IMG/VR virus record: IMGVR_UViG_3300037069_002825
Location: 1-64,000 of that record
Reading direction: 5' to 3' (one strand)
Source: a virus
DNA: 64,000 nt
This document shows, one piece after another, positions 51,712 through 60,123 of this stretch (positions within the stretch are counted from its first letter, which is position 1; each line of letters opens with the position of its first letter). Below the pieces are notes generated by a model that saw nothing but the letters and a program-made list of their open reading frames with translations, was not told the origin of the DNA and ran no database searches. Made by a program: the position numbers and the translations under genes.

Positions 51712-52188
51712 ATGAAAGCGATCTCGCTGTGGCAACCGTGGGCCTCCCTCATCATGCTCGACGCGAAGCGCATCGAGACGCGCTCGTGGAAGCCGCCGGA
51801 GTCAGTCATCGGGCAGCGAGTGTTCATCCACGCCGCCAAACGGCTGGACCCGTGCGTGCTGGAGGAACCCTTCTCGACGGTGATCGGTGATCCCGCCAAC
51901 GCACCGATAGGTGTGCTGCTCGGCAGTGTGAAGCTAGAGGGCGCGTGGCGCATCGACCATGAGTGCGAGGCCGGGATGCTCGCGCGGGAGTACCATCGCA
52001 CGGATGATGGCCGGCGTGACCCGGCTGCTGCCGAGCGAGAGCTGGCATTCGGTGACTTCACTGTGGGAAGGTGGGCATGGGGGCTAGCCGATGTGCGCCC
52101 GTTGCAAAGGCCGCTCCCGTGGAACGGCGGCCAACGATTCTGGAATCTCGGCGAGACCCTCGAAGGGCTGCTAGCCCACCACGCGTGA
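51712..52188 (+). CDS. ASCH-domain protein
   Basis: ATG 51712 gives 158 residues. The opening KAISLWQPWASLIMLDAKRI followed by ETRSW is the conserved start of ASCH domains, and VFIHAAKRL and FWNL follow at the expected places. ASCH domains bind RNA or modified nucleosides. In phages they may act on tRNA or in modified-base metabolism. The remaining catalytic residues cannot be judged here. Confidence 0.75.
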   Translation: MKAISLWQPWASLIMLDAKRIETRSWKPPESVIGQRVFIHAAKRLDPCVLEEPFSTVIGDPANAPIGVLLGSVKLEGAWRIDHECEAGMLAREYHRTDDGRRDPAAAERELAFGDFTVGRWAWGLADVRPLQRPLPWNGGQRFWNLGETLEGLLAHHA

Positions 52189-52216
52189 TGATTATCGATC
52201 GAAGTCGAGCGGGCAC

Positions 52217-54025
52217 ATGACCCCCGGGCACCCCGTAGAGGGAGAGGCACGAGAGGCGCGCTGGGGTTCCGGCGGTCCAGGTAGGGGCGCTCTCGCTGCC
52301 CTGTTGGGTGCGCTTGAGCGTCGTCGCGCATTGTTCTGGACGGGCCGCGTGCTGATAGAGCTTGACCGCGAGTTTGACCCGGTTGAGGAGGGCACGGGTG
52401 CTGTCCAGATGGTCCTCGACGACCAAGACTTCGCGGCTTTGAAGGCGCTGGCCGTCCCGGTCGAGCGGGGAGAGGCACGAGAGGCGACGTGGCAGGACGC
52501 GATCGACTGGCTGCGACGTGAATACGCCCACGAGCGGGCCGACACGATCATGCACTACTACGCATATCGCTACGCCGACGACCTTGAGCGACACAAGCCT
52601 GCCGCCGTCCCGGTCGAGCGGGAGCACGAGGACACACCAACGTGTCTCCCGATGAGCGTACGGGAGCTACTAGCGGAGCTTTTCCTGCATGTCCAGAAGC
52701 ACGAGGTCGACGAAGTCGAGCGACGCGTTGCCGACGCGCTCGCGGGGAAGCTTCACTGGATCAGCGACGACCAGCGGGCACTCGAACTTGCGCGTTGCGT
52801 CCTCGCTGCTGCTGGTGGCGCCTCAGGGTTCCAAGGGGTCCGCCATCGTTTCGAGGCTGACTGGGTGCCGGTCGACCGGACGCACGACGATGCACGCGCG
52901 ATGGAGAAGACGCCTGGGCGGCAGGAGGACCCTTGGCATGCGGTCGGTCGTGAGATCGGTGAGGCGCACCGGGAGCGGGAGCACGAGGTCTCAGACGCCG
53001 AAGTGAAGGCGGTCGCGGCGATCCTCAGGAACGTATGGCTCAAAGAGCTAGACGGCCTGGGGGTCATCGCGGACGAAGCGGAGAACATCGCTATCGATTG
53101 CCTCCGGGCCGCTCGGCGCGCTGCTGTTCGTGGCACCTCACTCGACTCGTGGGAGTTGCCAGAAGGGTGGGAAGATCACGATCTGGAGGAGCTTGATCTC
53201 TATGCGCGCAAGCTGACCATCGATGTGGACGAGATGATCGATGCTGGAAGCTTCACCCGCGATGGGCTACGGAGGGCCATTAGCGCAGTTGTGGCGGGGC
53301 GTGACACCTCACCCGAGCGCGTGAACGTCCCTGGCTATCGGGTGCGTGGAGAGGACGGGACGCTCGGCAACACGGTAGTCGATCGCCGCAAAGGTGAGCG
53401 CCGGCAGGGTGAACGGCGCAGCGAGGCGAACAGCCCCCGGTCGGAAATGCTGCCTCAGCGTCGGGACTGGGGCAAGGGCGATCGCCGGAGCGGGAACGAC
53501 CGCCGTGACACCTCACCCGAGCAGTCGGGGGGGCCAACCGACGAGGAGCTGACGGAGCTGATCGAGCTTCCCCGTGACCTCGCTGCTGTCTTGAAGGACC
53601 CGGGCATCATCATCGCCCAGGACCAAAAGGTATTCGAGCTGATCGCAAAGTGGCAGAACGCTGCGTGTCCGACCCTCGGCGTTACCCCGACCTCACCCGA
53701 GCAGCCGGAGGAATCGCACGCGACGCAGCCTGCGGGGCTTCGTGTCGGCGGCCGGGTTTGGAGAGGCGGCCATTGGCGGTCGGCGAGCACCGAAGACGGG
53801 GGTGGCCCCGCCATTGTCAAGACTCCCGACGTAGAGCCAGATTCACACGGCGAGCATGCCCCCGCGTCCCATGATGAGGTAGAGCGGCTCGCCAAGTGGC
53901 TGCACGGCAATTGCTCCGACATAGAGAAGACCTACACATGGGCGAGATTGCCCTTCTTCTATCGCCACCGCTTTCGCTCACAGGCCCGGGCCGCTCTCGC
54001 CGCTACACAGGGAGGCCGGGACTGA
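52217..54025 (+). CDS. Long mosaic protein with repeated segments
   Basis: The 602-residue protein has internal DNA repeats (19-mers at 52240/52468 and 52451/52604) that encode EGEARE and VPVER segments. There are helical parts (about 80-330), an Arg-rich region (GERRQGERRS, GDRRSGNDRR) near 395-430, and three T/D-SPE linkers. It reads as joined fragments of small phage proteins. No domain is recognised. The start ATG 52217 lacks a clear ribosome site. Confidence 0.5.
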   Translation: MTPGHPVEGEAREARWGSGGPGRGALAALLGALERRRALFWTGRVLIELDREFDPVEEGTGAVQMVLDDQDFAALKALAVPVERGEAREATWQDAIDWLRREYAHERADTIMHYYAYRYADDLERHKPAAVPVEREHEDTPTCLPMSVRELLAELFLHVQKHEVDEVERRVADALAGKLHWISDDQRALELARCVLAAAGGASGFQGVRHRFEADWVPVDRTHDDARAMEKTPGRQEDPWHAVGREIGEAHREREHEVSDAEVKAVAAILRNVWLKELDGLGVIADEAENIAIDCLRAARRAAVRGTSLDSWELPEGWEDHDLEELDLYARKLTIDVDEMIDAGSFTRDGLRRAISAVVAGRDTSPERVNVPGYRVRGEDGTLGNTVVDRRKGERRQGERRSEANSPRSEMLPQRRDWGKGDRRSGNDRRDTSPEQSGGPTDEELTELIELPRDLAAVLKDPGIIIAQDQKVFELIAKWQNAACPTLGVTPTSPEQPEESHATQPAGLRVGGRVWRGGHWRSASTEDGGGPAIVKTPDVEPDSHGEHAPASHDEVERLAKWLHGNCSDIEKTYTWARLPFFYRHRFRSQARAALAATQGGRD

Positions 54026-54261
54026 TGGACCCAAACGGCAACATCTATCTCCTTCCGGAGGACGAGATTCCGGCCGAGGACAAGGCACGGATGGATGGCT
54101 ACCTCCGAGGCAAGGCTGAGAACGATCTGGAGGTTTCGCGCCTCTTCTTGCAGGTCGGAGTCGAGCGGGAGAGAGCCGCAATGGCTGAGGTTGCAGCACG
54201 TGAGGCATTGACCGAACGCGACGAAGCCGAGGCTACACAAGGAGACGGCGACCGTGGATGA
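54025..54261 (+). CDS. Small acidic helical protein
   Basis: The 78-residue protein starts in the previous stop (TGATG). It has a helix with VERERAAMAEVAAREALTE and ends EATQGDGDRG. Its end carries the junction repeat GCTACACAAGGAGA, which provides the next ribosome site. Confidence 0.5.
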   Translation: MDPNGNIYLLPEDEIPAEDKARMDGYLRGKAENDLEVSRLFLQVGVERERAAMAEVAAREALTERDEAEATQGDGDRG

Positions 54262-54418
54262 ATACGAGCGCATGAAGCAGGCGATCGAAGTTGGCCGTGG
54301 CGTAGGGCAATCGCCAGTGATGTCGGTAGCGAGGATGAGACCGGTTTGCAAAGACGCTGGTGTTCTCCTGCGCCGCTGGCTTGACGAGCAGGGCGCTACA
54401 CAAGGAGAGGGCGAGTGA
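54254..54418 (+). CDS. Very small protein
   Basis: GTG 54254 lies 8 bases after AAGGAGA. The 54-residue product contains MKQAIEVGRGVGQS and LLRRWLDEQ and ends in ATQGEGE, nearly the same end as its upstream neighbour. It is coupled to both neighbours. Confidence 0.5.
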   Translation: MDEYERMKQAIEVGRGVGQSPVMSVARMRPVCKDAGVLLRRWLDEQGATQGEGE

Positions 54419-54711
54419 TCGTCGGGTACCGACAGATGAATCCCCGCGAGAGGGCATCGATGCGCCGAGAGGTCCTAATCGACATCTTGCGCGAGCGGCC
54501 GCTGCTCAGTACAAGCGAGTTGAGCGCCATTCTGCTTGCGGAGACGGGTGGTCCGCCCGCGATGCTTACAGGCGCGATCTTCGCTGGCCCTTGGACGGTC
54601 TACAGCGACCTCTCGACGCTCGCAAAGCAGGGCGTCGTGCATCGCTGGAAGGCGTCCGAGCGGCGCGCCGTCTCATGGTCTGTCGCTGATTCGGGAGGAG
54701 CGGGCGAGTGA
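54415..54711 (+). CDS. Winged-helix-like protein
   Basis: GTG 54415 overlaps the previous stop and follows AAGGAGA. The 98-residue protein has a winged-helix pattern (REVLIDILRERPLLSTSEL, TVYSDLSTLAKQGVVHRWK). It may be a small regulator. Confidence 0.55.
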   Translation: MIVGYRQMNPRERASMRREVLIDILRERPLLSTSELSAILLAETGGPPAMLTGAIFAGPWTVYSDLSTLAKQGVVHRWKASERRAVSWSVADSGGAGE

Positions 54712-55118
54712 GCCTCAAGGCGATGGAGAAGGTCTGCTGGGAGGCGACCTGCGACAACTGCGGCGAGGGCGACAACTTCGAATACTACGGGAGCTTCCAC
54801 TACCCGAGCCGTGAGGCGGCGCTGGAAACCATCGTCAGTGACCTTGAGTGGGTCGAGCGCGACGGAATCCTGCTCTGCAACGGCTGCATCGAAAACGAGG
54901 ATTACCCCCCGGAGGATGTAGAGAAGGCGGTCGCGTCGCTGATTGAGAAGGTGCGCGCCGAGCGGGCCGATGGCTCACCCGAGCACTCGTCCTGCTGTGG
55001 TGTGGGCGTCCGTGTTGATAGCGGCGATGAGGGGACGAGCTGCTACGTGTGCGAGCGGTGCGGCAAGCCGTGTGATGCGCGTCGTGGCTCTCCTGAGCGG
55101 GGAGGAGAGGGCAAGTGA
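54708..55118 (+). CDS. Zinc-binding small protein with an SPE linker
   Basis: The 136-residue protein has CDNCGEGDNFEYYG and a CNGC pair (about 15-65), a RADGSPEHS linker, then a second Cys set (CCGVG, CYVCERCGKPC). Two zinc modules are joined by the repeated linker. It is coupled to both neighbours. Confidence 0.6.
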   Translation: MSLKAMEKVCWEATCDNCGEGDNFEYYGSFHYPSREAALETIVSDLEWVERDGILLCNGCIENEDYPPEDVEKAVASLIEKVRAERADGSPEHSSCCGVGVRVDSGDEGTSCYVCERCGKPCDARRGSPERGGEGK

Positions 55119-55900
55119 GCACGCAACCCGACTACGAGTATCGGCTCTCGTGGGAGTGCCCGAGCGCCGCTTGTGTCATGGCTCATCAGGGCGTGGCTTG
55201 GGAGACGCTGACGGCTGAGGAATGGGACGGCCTTCCGTGGGAGTCGAGCTACCGGATCGCGGACGGCGGTGACATCTTCACGCAGCGACACACGCTCGAA
55301 CTATGGGCCGAGCATCACCACGAGCCCGTGCGCAACGTCCGCTTCGCGCGTCGCCCCATGCCCGATCCCGACGAGGGCTGGGACGAGATCGCTGAGCGTG
55401 GGGCGACGGGAGTAACCCACTGGAAGCCAGTTGACCGTGTCATGGCGCGGGCCGATGGCTCACCCGAGCACTCCCCGCACATCACGACGGCGCATCGCGT
55501 CTATGAGGGGAGCAGCGGTGAGATCGTGGTCGATCCCCCCGTTGACGGGCCGCACGTCTTCATCAACCGGCTGCGGTACGGGAACCTCTCGGAGCCGATG
55601 AGCGGGAGGGCGCTCCGCCTGCTACCCAACCCTCCGGTACCCGAAGACGACGACCTGTGGGAAGAGACTGCGGTCGGTGCCGATGGGGACCGTCTTGTCG
55701 GCCGTGACGACGTCCTGAAGGTCGGGAACGGCGAGCGGTTCTACACATCGCCTTCGTCAATCACTGCGGGCTCACCCGAGCACTCCACGGAGGAGGCGAA
55801 GGTCTGCAAGCTTTGCAACGGGAGGGGTTACCGGAAAGTGGCGGGTGCGCCCTACAGCGAACCGTGTGGCTGCGAGCACTCCACGGAGCCCGAGCGATGA
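55115..55900 (+). CDS. Modular protein ending in a DnaJ-like zinc motif
   Basis: The 261-residue protein has an N-terminal region (SWECPSAACVMAHQGV), a RADGSPEHS linker near residue 115, a middle domain and a final AGSPEHS linker followed by CKLCNGRGYRK and CGC. The same DNA repeat encodes the linkers as in the previous gene. The role is unknown. Confidence 0.55.
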   Translation: MSTQPDYEYRLSWECPSAACVMAHQGVAWETLTAEEWDGLPWESSYRIADGGDIFTQRHTLELWAEHHHEPVRNVRFARRPMPDPDEGWDEIAERGATGVTHWKPVDRVMARADGSPEHSPHITTAHRVYEGSSGEIVVDPPVDGPHVFINRLRYGNLSEPMSGRALRLLPNPPVPEDDDLWEETAVGADGDRLVGRDDVLKVGNGERFYTSPSSITAGSPEHSTEEAKVCKLCNGRGYRKVAGAPYSEPCGCEHSTEPER

Positions 55901-56445
55901 GCGATCGGCTTCGGATCGTCCCGATGATGCGCGACGAGGCGAACGATTTCGTGAAGCGCCATCATCGCCATTCGGGCATCCGCCAGGGCTACCGCTTTGC
56001 TCTCGGCGCCGCGCTCGGTGACGAGTTGGTTGGCGTGGCGATCGTCGGTCGTCCCGTGGCGCGTGGTCTGCAGGATGGCTGGACGGCCGAGGTTCTTCGG
56101 CTATGCACGACAGGCACGCGCAACGCCTGCTCGTTTCTCTATGGCGCTTGCTGGCGCGCTGCTAGAGCGCTCGGCTATACGAAGCTCGTCACGTACACCC
56201 TCGCGAGCGAGGCAGGAGCGTCGCTTCGCGCGTCGGGCTGGCGCGTAGTCGCCGAGGTAAAGGGCCGCGAGTGGACGACCCCGAGCCGCCCACGCGACCC
56301 AAGTCACCCACAGGATCGTCTCCGCTGGGAGCTGGCCGAGCACCCCACGACTGAACCGGCTGGACGTAAAGCGGTATCTGCTGAGGATCTCGCGCAGGCG
56401 ATTGACGGAGTTGCAGCCGGCATGATAGCTTCGCAACGCGCATAG
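55897..56445 (+). CDS. GNAT-like acetyltransferase (XF1762-type)
   Basis: ATG 55897 gives 182 residues with the conserved set FVKRHHRHSGI, GVAIVGRPVAR, EVLRLCTTGTRNACS and TYTLASEAGASLRASGW. This is the pattern of a phage-common family of N-acetyltransferases named after XF1762. The acceptor is unknown. It overlaps the previous stop by ATGA. Confidence 0.7.
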   Translation: MSDRLRIVPMMRDEANDFVKRHHRHSGIRQGYRFALGAALGDELVGVAIVGRPVARGLQDGWTAEVLRLCTTGTRNACSFLYGACWRAARALGYTKLVTYTLASEAGASLRASGWRVVAEVKGREWTTPSRPRDPSHPQDRLRWELAEHPTTEPAGRKAVSAEDLAQAIDGVAAGMIASQRA

Positions 56446-56478
56446 GCCAATATCAACGCAACGAAGAAGGGGAGGTCA

Positions 56479-56778
56479 GTGGTGGATAGACCCGAAGCAG
56501 TGAAGGTGCTGAGGACTCACGCGCAACGTCACTACGGTGAGCTTCGTTACGAGAAAATCACCCTAGTGCCGCTAATCAGGGGTGCGATCCTGGCGTCGAC
56601 GGACGAAACGGACGGAACGGAGTCTGGGTATGAGGTGGTGAACACGGCGATCGAAGCCCTTCTCGCGCCGGAGGGATCGGTGGCCGAGACGGGAAGCGAG
56701 CTGTTCATAGGCCGCGATGGCACCCTGTCGAAACTGGGGTCACCCGAGGCGGCTGGCCCACTGGCCGACGCTCAATAG
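56479..56778 (+). CDS. Small protein, function unknown
   Basis: GTG 56479 follows GGGGAGG. The 99-residue protein is mixed alpha/beta with ELFIGRDGTLSKLGSPEAAG at the end, another SPE occurrence. It opens a block after a 33-base gap. Confidence 0.5.
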   Translation: MVDRPEAVKVLRTHAQRHYGELRYEKITLVPLIRGAILASTDETDGTESGYEVVNTAIEALLAPEGSVAETGSELFIGRDGTLSKLGSPEAAGPLADAQ

Positions 56779-56781
56779 CTG

Positions 56782-57159
56782 ATGACCCGCGAGATTACGG
56801 TTACGTTCGGTGACGCGGGAGAGCCCACGGTCTACGTTGGCGGCGTCCGGCACCACTCGGTGGTCGACGTGATCTACCTTGAGCATGGGGCTCTTGAGGT
56901 CGGGAAGATCACCGTGGACCTGACGAGACCCGTGCGTCCGACGGTCGAGGAGCGCATGGCGGCGGCAACGCGCCGCCGCGAGCTGGAGCAGCGCATCAGG
57001 GCATATCCGGGAATCGCGACCGAGGCGCTGTTCGTCAACCTCGACTGCCGCACCTATCCAGGCGAGCACCCCAGGGGCGAAATGCTCGTGGATCTCGCGG
57101 AGTTGCATCGAGAAGGCAAGATCAAACGCGACGACGAGCAGAAATGGACCGTGATATAG
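56782..57159 (+). CDS. Small protein with a winged-helix-like C-terminal part
   Basis: The 125-residue protein starts 3 bases after the previous stop region. It has an N-terminal beta part and a C-terminal helix-turn-helix-like part (AELHREGKIKRDDEQKWTVI). A -10-like TATAGT lies at its end, before the hydrolase gene. Confidence 0.5.
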   Translation: MTREITVTFGDAGEPTVYVGGVRHHSVVDVIYLEHGALEVGKITVDLTRPVRPTVEERMAAATRRRELEQRIRAYPGIATEALFVNLDCRTYPGEHPRGEMLVDLAELHREGKIKRDDEQKWTVI

Positions 57160-57166
57160 TCGCGCC

Positions 57167-58282
57167 ATGGCCTCGATTGCCGGCAATGTAAGCGCTCTCT
57201 CTGCCGCCACGGCGCTCAACCCCGATGGTTCAGCGGTCATCAGCCTGACGGGGTCGGACGTTGCCCAGCAGCTTCGCTTCACGTCTAGCGAGGTTGTCAA
57301 CATCAGGGCCTCTCTCACCCCGCCATCGTCGATTCCCTTCGAACCGGGGATGAACACTGGAACGGAACCTGAGGACTTCCTTTGCCTCGCCAGGGAGGGT
57401 GTCAAGTTCGTCCGCGTCGAGATCAAAGCTGTGGACATATTTACGGCGCCGCCGACCACGTTGTCTCGCGCTAGCCTGGTCGTGGCGGCCTCCACCATCA
57501 TCGAAGAGTTCGCGGCGCAGGGTATTCGGGTGCAGCTCCTCGTGGGCGCCCACGGTTCGATGGTCTCACCCGAACACATGGCCGCGCTCGGTGACATCGC
57601 CAAGCGGTTCGGTCCCCACAGTGGCTTCCGCCTTCCGATCCGGCGGATCGAGCTGATGAACGAGACGAGCATGGGCTACCAGTACAACGACGGTCACGAA
57701 TCGGCGTCGTACAAGCTGCGCGCTCGCACCTACGCCGAACGCGCCAAGGAAGGCGCGCTCGCGATGCTCCCCTACGGCGTCGGGGCCATCGTGCAGGCCG
57801 AGGACGGCGGTTCCGGTTCCAGCGTCTGGGTCGACGAAATGTTCTCCGCCGTGCCGGATCTCGCTAGTCACGCCGGCGGCTGGGTGATCCACGCCTACCC
57901 GTCGCAGGGCAAACCGGGTGTCGTCGACACCGGCGGCGCACCGAAGCTGGAGCGGATGATCGCCGACCTCGCTGCGCACGGTGATCACACTATTCCGATC
58001 GAAATCACCGAGTGGGGCTTTTGCTCCAACAACGGAGAGGTACTCAACAACGGCCAGCACTTCACCTGGGCGGAAGCGGCGGTGATGGCCAAAGAACACC
58101 TCGCAGAAATCAAGGGCATCTGCGGGCCGCGTCTGCGTTCGTTTATGGTGTATCAGGTGCGCGACCAGGCGCCGAGTGTCCCGGCCAGCGCGGACCATGA
58201 ACGCTACTTCGGTGTGCTCGGCCACGAAGGGCAGCCTAAGGGTGCCTACACCGAAGCCATCGAGCACATCCTCGCCAGCTGA
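57167..58282 (+). CDS. Clan A-type glycoside hydrolase, candidate cell-wall hydrolase
   Basis: The 371-residue protein has a (beta/alpha)8-barrel pattern. The acid/base pair is in ELMNETS (N165, E166) and the nucleophile is in IEITEWGF (E282), matching the 4/7 rule of clan A hydrolases. VKFVRVEIK and VQLLVGAHG are strand motifs. There is no signal peptide. It is followed by a one-helix membrane protein, so it could be part of lysis. A virion role against host polysaccharide is the alternative. Confidence 0.65.
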   Translation: MASIAGNVSALSAATALNPDGSAVISLTGSDVAQQLRFTSSEVVNIRASLTPPSSIPFEPGMNTGTEPEDFLCLAREGVKFVRVEIKAVDIFTAPPTTLSRASLVVAASTIIEEFAAQGIRVQLLVGAHGSMVSPEHMAALGDIAKRFGPHSGFRLPIRRIELMNETSMGYQYNDGHESASYKLRARTYAERAKEGALAMLPYGVGAIVQAEDGGSGSSVWVDEMFSAVPDLASHAGGWVIHAYPSQGKPGVVDTGGAPKLERMIADLAAHGDHTIPIEITEWGFCSNNGEVLNNGQHFTWAEAAVMAKEHLAEIKGICGPRLRSFMVYQVRDQAPSVPASADHERYFGVLGHEGQPKGAYTEAIEHILAS

Positions 58283-58349
58283 CGATTCACCCGCAGTTTG
58301 CGTGGTGATCACAGCGGGACGCGCCTCGGTTAGTGTAGGGTCATGCCAC

Positions 58350-58523
58350 ATGGACGACCCCGATGCTCCGCTGTTCGACACACCAAAGCTCGACAGGGAC
58401 GAAGGGATGTCGCTTGAGCCGACGTTCACGCCGATGTGGCTTGCGTCACTGGCGTTGGTCCTGGCCCTCGTGGCGTTCATCGTGGGGAGTCTGGCGCTGT
58501 TCATCGCCGTAGGGCCCCGCTGA
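58350..58523 (+). CDS. Small membrane protein after the hydrolase (holin candidate)
   Basis: ATG 58350 gives 57 residues with an acidic N-terminus (DDPDAPLFDTPKLDRDEG) and one hydrophobic helix (WLASLALVLALVAFIVGSLA). Short one-helix proteins next to a hydrolase are often holins. A membrane spanin or unrelated protein is possible. Confidence 0.5.
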   Translation: MDDPDAPLFDTPKLDRDEGMSLEPTFTPMWLASLALVLALVAFIVGSLALFIAVGPR

Positions 58524-59050
58524 TGCTCGCGACGCGGCCGCCCGACCTCCTTCATCGGCTCTATCCGCTCAAGCGTGAACTGAACGAATATGCCGACAAA
58601 TATGTCAATCAGGGGCCCGACGGTGAAATGGGTGCCGACTGGGTGGTCTTCGGCTCCTTCGTCTTGCTCCTCCACGGCCTGCGCGAGGGTATCGGCGATG
58701 TCGACGTGTTCGTGGCGCCCAGTCTCTGGGTCGCACTGTCCGGCACGCTGAACTGGCGCCTTCAGCTACCCAATCGTAAGGACCCTCCCCTCCTCGAACG
58801 CCTCGTCGGCGGGGTCCGCGTCCACGCTTTCTACGCTTGGACGACCAGCGAACCCGTCGTGACAGCCGAGGAGGCGCGCGAGCAAGCCGAGGTCGTCGGG
58901 GTGGGCGTCGATGCGTGGCCGTGCGTCCCCCTCTCGCTCATTCGCAGACACAAGATCGCCTCCCGGGAGTACAACCCCGGCAGTGTCGGTCACAACAAGC
59001 ACCGAGCCGACATCGCGGCAATCGACGGCTACCTCGGGGGTCAAGCGTGA
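58523..59050 (+). CDS. Nucleotidyltransferase-fold protein
   Basis: ATG 58523 overlaps the previous stop. The 175-residue protein contains VVFGSFVLLLHGLREGIGD followed by VDVFV, the GS...DxD core of the polymerase-beta-like fold, and KHRADIAAI near the end. This resembles AbiEii/MNT-type proteins, which modify tRNA or proteins. A substrate cannot be inferred. It overlaps RNase HI by four bases. Confidence 0.65.
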   Translation: MLATRPPDLLHRLYPLKRELNEYADKYVNQGPDGEMGADWVVFGSFVLLLHGLREGIGDVDVFVAPSLWVALSGTLNWRLQLPNRKDPPLLERLVGGVRVHAFYAWTTSEPVVTAEEAREQAEVVGVGVDAWPCVPLSLIRRHKIASREYNPGSVGHNKHRADIAAIDGYLGGQA

Positions 59051-59490
59051 TCGAGGTCTGGACCGACGGCGCCTGTTCGCAGAACCCGGGACCGGGCGGC
59101 TGGGCGTTTGTCATCCAGTCAGCCGAGGGGACAACGGAGGGCTCGGGCGGACACGTGTCTACCACAAACAACCGCATGGAGCTAATGGCTGCGATCCAGG
59201 GCCTCGCCGAACTTCCCGACGAGAGCGGCCCGATCGAGGTGGTGTCCGACTCGGTCTATGTCGTCGAAGGCGCGCGGGTGTGGATGCACAAGTGGAAGGC
59301 CAGGGGTTGGCGCAGGGCTGGCGGACCCCTGATCAACGTGGACCTCTGGAAGTTGCTCCACGCCCAGGTCGAGCGACTGTCACCGACCTTCCGCTGGGTA
59401 AAGGGGCACGCCGGCCACGCGCTCAACGAGCGCTGTGACGGGCTGGCGGTTGCAGCCGCCCTTCGGGCTACGAGGAAGTTCTCAACCTGA
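59047..59490 (+). CDS. rnhA: Ribonuclease HI
   Basis: GTG 59047 gives 147 residues. All catalytic residues are present: D7 (WTDGAC), E45 (NNRMELMA), D68 (VVSDSVYV), H124 or H121 (KGHAGH) and D131 (NERCDGLA). It removes RNA from RNA-DNA hybrids, for example primers. A hairpin follows the gene (59501-59529). Confidence 0.9.
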   Translation: MIEVWTDGACSQNPGPGGWAFVIQSAEGTTEGSGGHVSTTNNRMELMAAIQGLAELPDESGPIEVVSDSVYVVEGARVWMHKWKARGWRRAGGPLINVDLWKLLHAQVERLSPTFRWVKGHAGHALNERCDGLAVAAALRATRKFST

Positions 59491-59500
59491 CACTCGTCGC

Positions 59501-59529
59501 CCCGAGGTGAGCAAAAGTGGGGTCTCGGG
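59501..59529 (+). terminator. Weak hairpin after RNase HI
   Basis: A 6-bp stem CCCGAG/CTCGGG (59501-59506 with 59524-59529) lies 10 bases after the stop. There is no T-run. Confidence 0.35.
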
Positions 59530-59626
59530 AAACTCCCTTCTTCCTGCGTCTCCGCAATTAATCATAGCTCTTCGACTCGCTAGCGCTCGCCGCGCCGCCT
59601 ACGGCTGGTAAGAAAACATAATCACC

Positions 59627-59890
59627 GTGTCAAATGTCCGCAACGAGCAGGTGAAACGCGATGTGCTCGCCTACGTCAGCTGGGTTTGGAGTCTCCAGGC
59701 GCGTGAGCGCGAACGCAACGATCCGGCGATCGACTGGCAGTCCGACATGAGCTGGGACGAGATAATGGCTTGCACCGGATGGGAGGGTCGGAACCTGATC
59801 TCGGCGATGACGCTGGCGCCGGGCGACCTCACCGGCAGTTCCGAGATCAACGCGCAGCTCTACTGGCCCGACACACCGCCGCAGCGGTAG
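59627..59890 (+). CDS. Small protein, function unknown
   Basis: GTG 59627 gives 87 residues, with VSWVWSLQARERERND and WDEIMACTGWEGRNL. A CATAAT box (59617-59622) lies 4 bases before the GTG, so the transcript may be leaderless. Confidence 0.5.
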   Translation: MSNVRNEQVKRDVLAYVSWVWSLQARERERNDPAIDWQSDMSWDEIMACTGWEGRNLISAMTLAPGDLTGSSEINAQLYWPDTPPQR

Positions 59891-60075
59891 ATATGTAATG
59901 ATCCCCAAATCGGTGCGGTCGGCCACTGATGTGCACATGGGAACCCACAAGCCGACAGCGCGAGCGAACCTTCCTGCGACCCCCACGCCACGGGCACGTG
60001 CGGGAATCCCGGTAGGTCGGTGTGGCGCCGACCCCCGGGCTCTCGCGTCCACTGCCCCTCAGTGAGTGTTGGGGC

Positions 60076-60099
60076 CGGGGCGTCGAAGGTTGCGCCCCG
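60076..60099 (+). terminator. Hairpin upstream of the structured RNA
   Basis: A 7-bp stem CGGGGCG/CGCCCCG (60076-60082 with 60093-60099) has a 10-base loop. It overlaps the -35 box of the RNA promoter and may separate it from upstream transcription. Confidence 0.4.
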
Positions 60100-60118
60100 C
60101 AAAGCTTCCCGTTATGAT
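60090..60118 (+). promoter_or_regulatory. Promoter of the structured RNA
   Basis: TTGCGC (60090-60095) and TATGAT (60113-60118) are separated by 17 bases, and the RNA-like structure starts 6 bases later. This is ideal spacing for a sigma-70-type promoter. Confidence 0.55.
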
Positions 60119-60123
60119 GCGTG

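Larger units (their letters stand above)
53308..55781 (+). repeat. Dispersed CTCACCCGAGC repeat family
   Basis: The 11-mer occurs six times: 53308, 53512, 53692, 54974, 55459 and 55771, always in frame as TSPE or GSPE. Two copies lie in an exact 27-base match (54962-54988 and 55447-55473). Copies sit at linkers before Zn-binding or other modules in three different genes. Confidence 0.7.
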
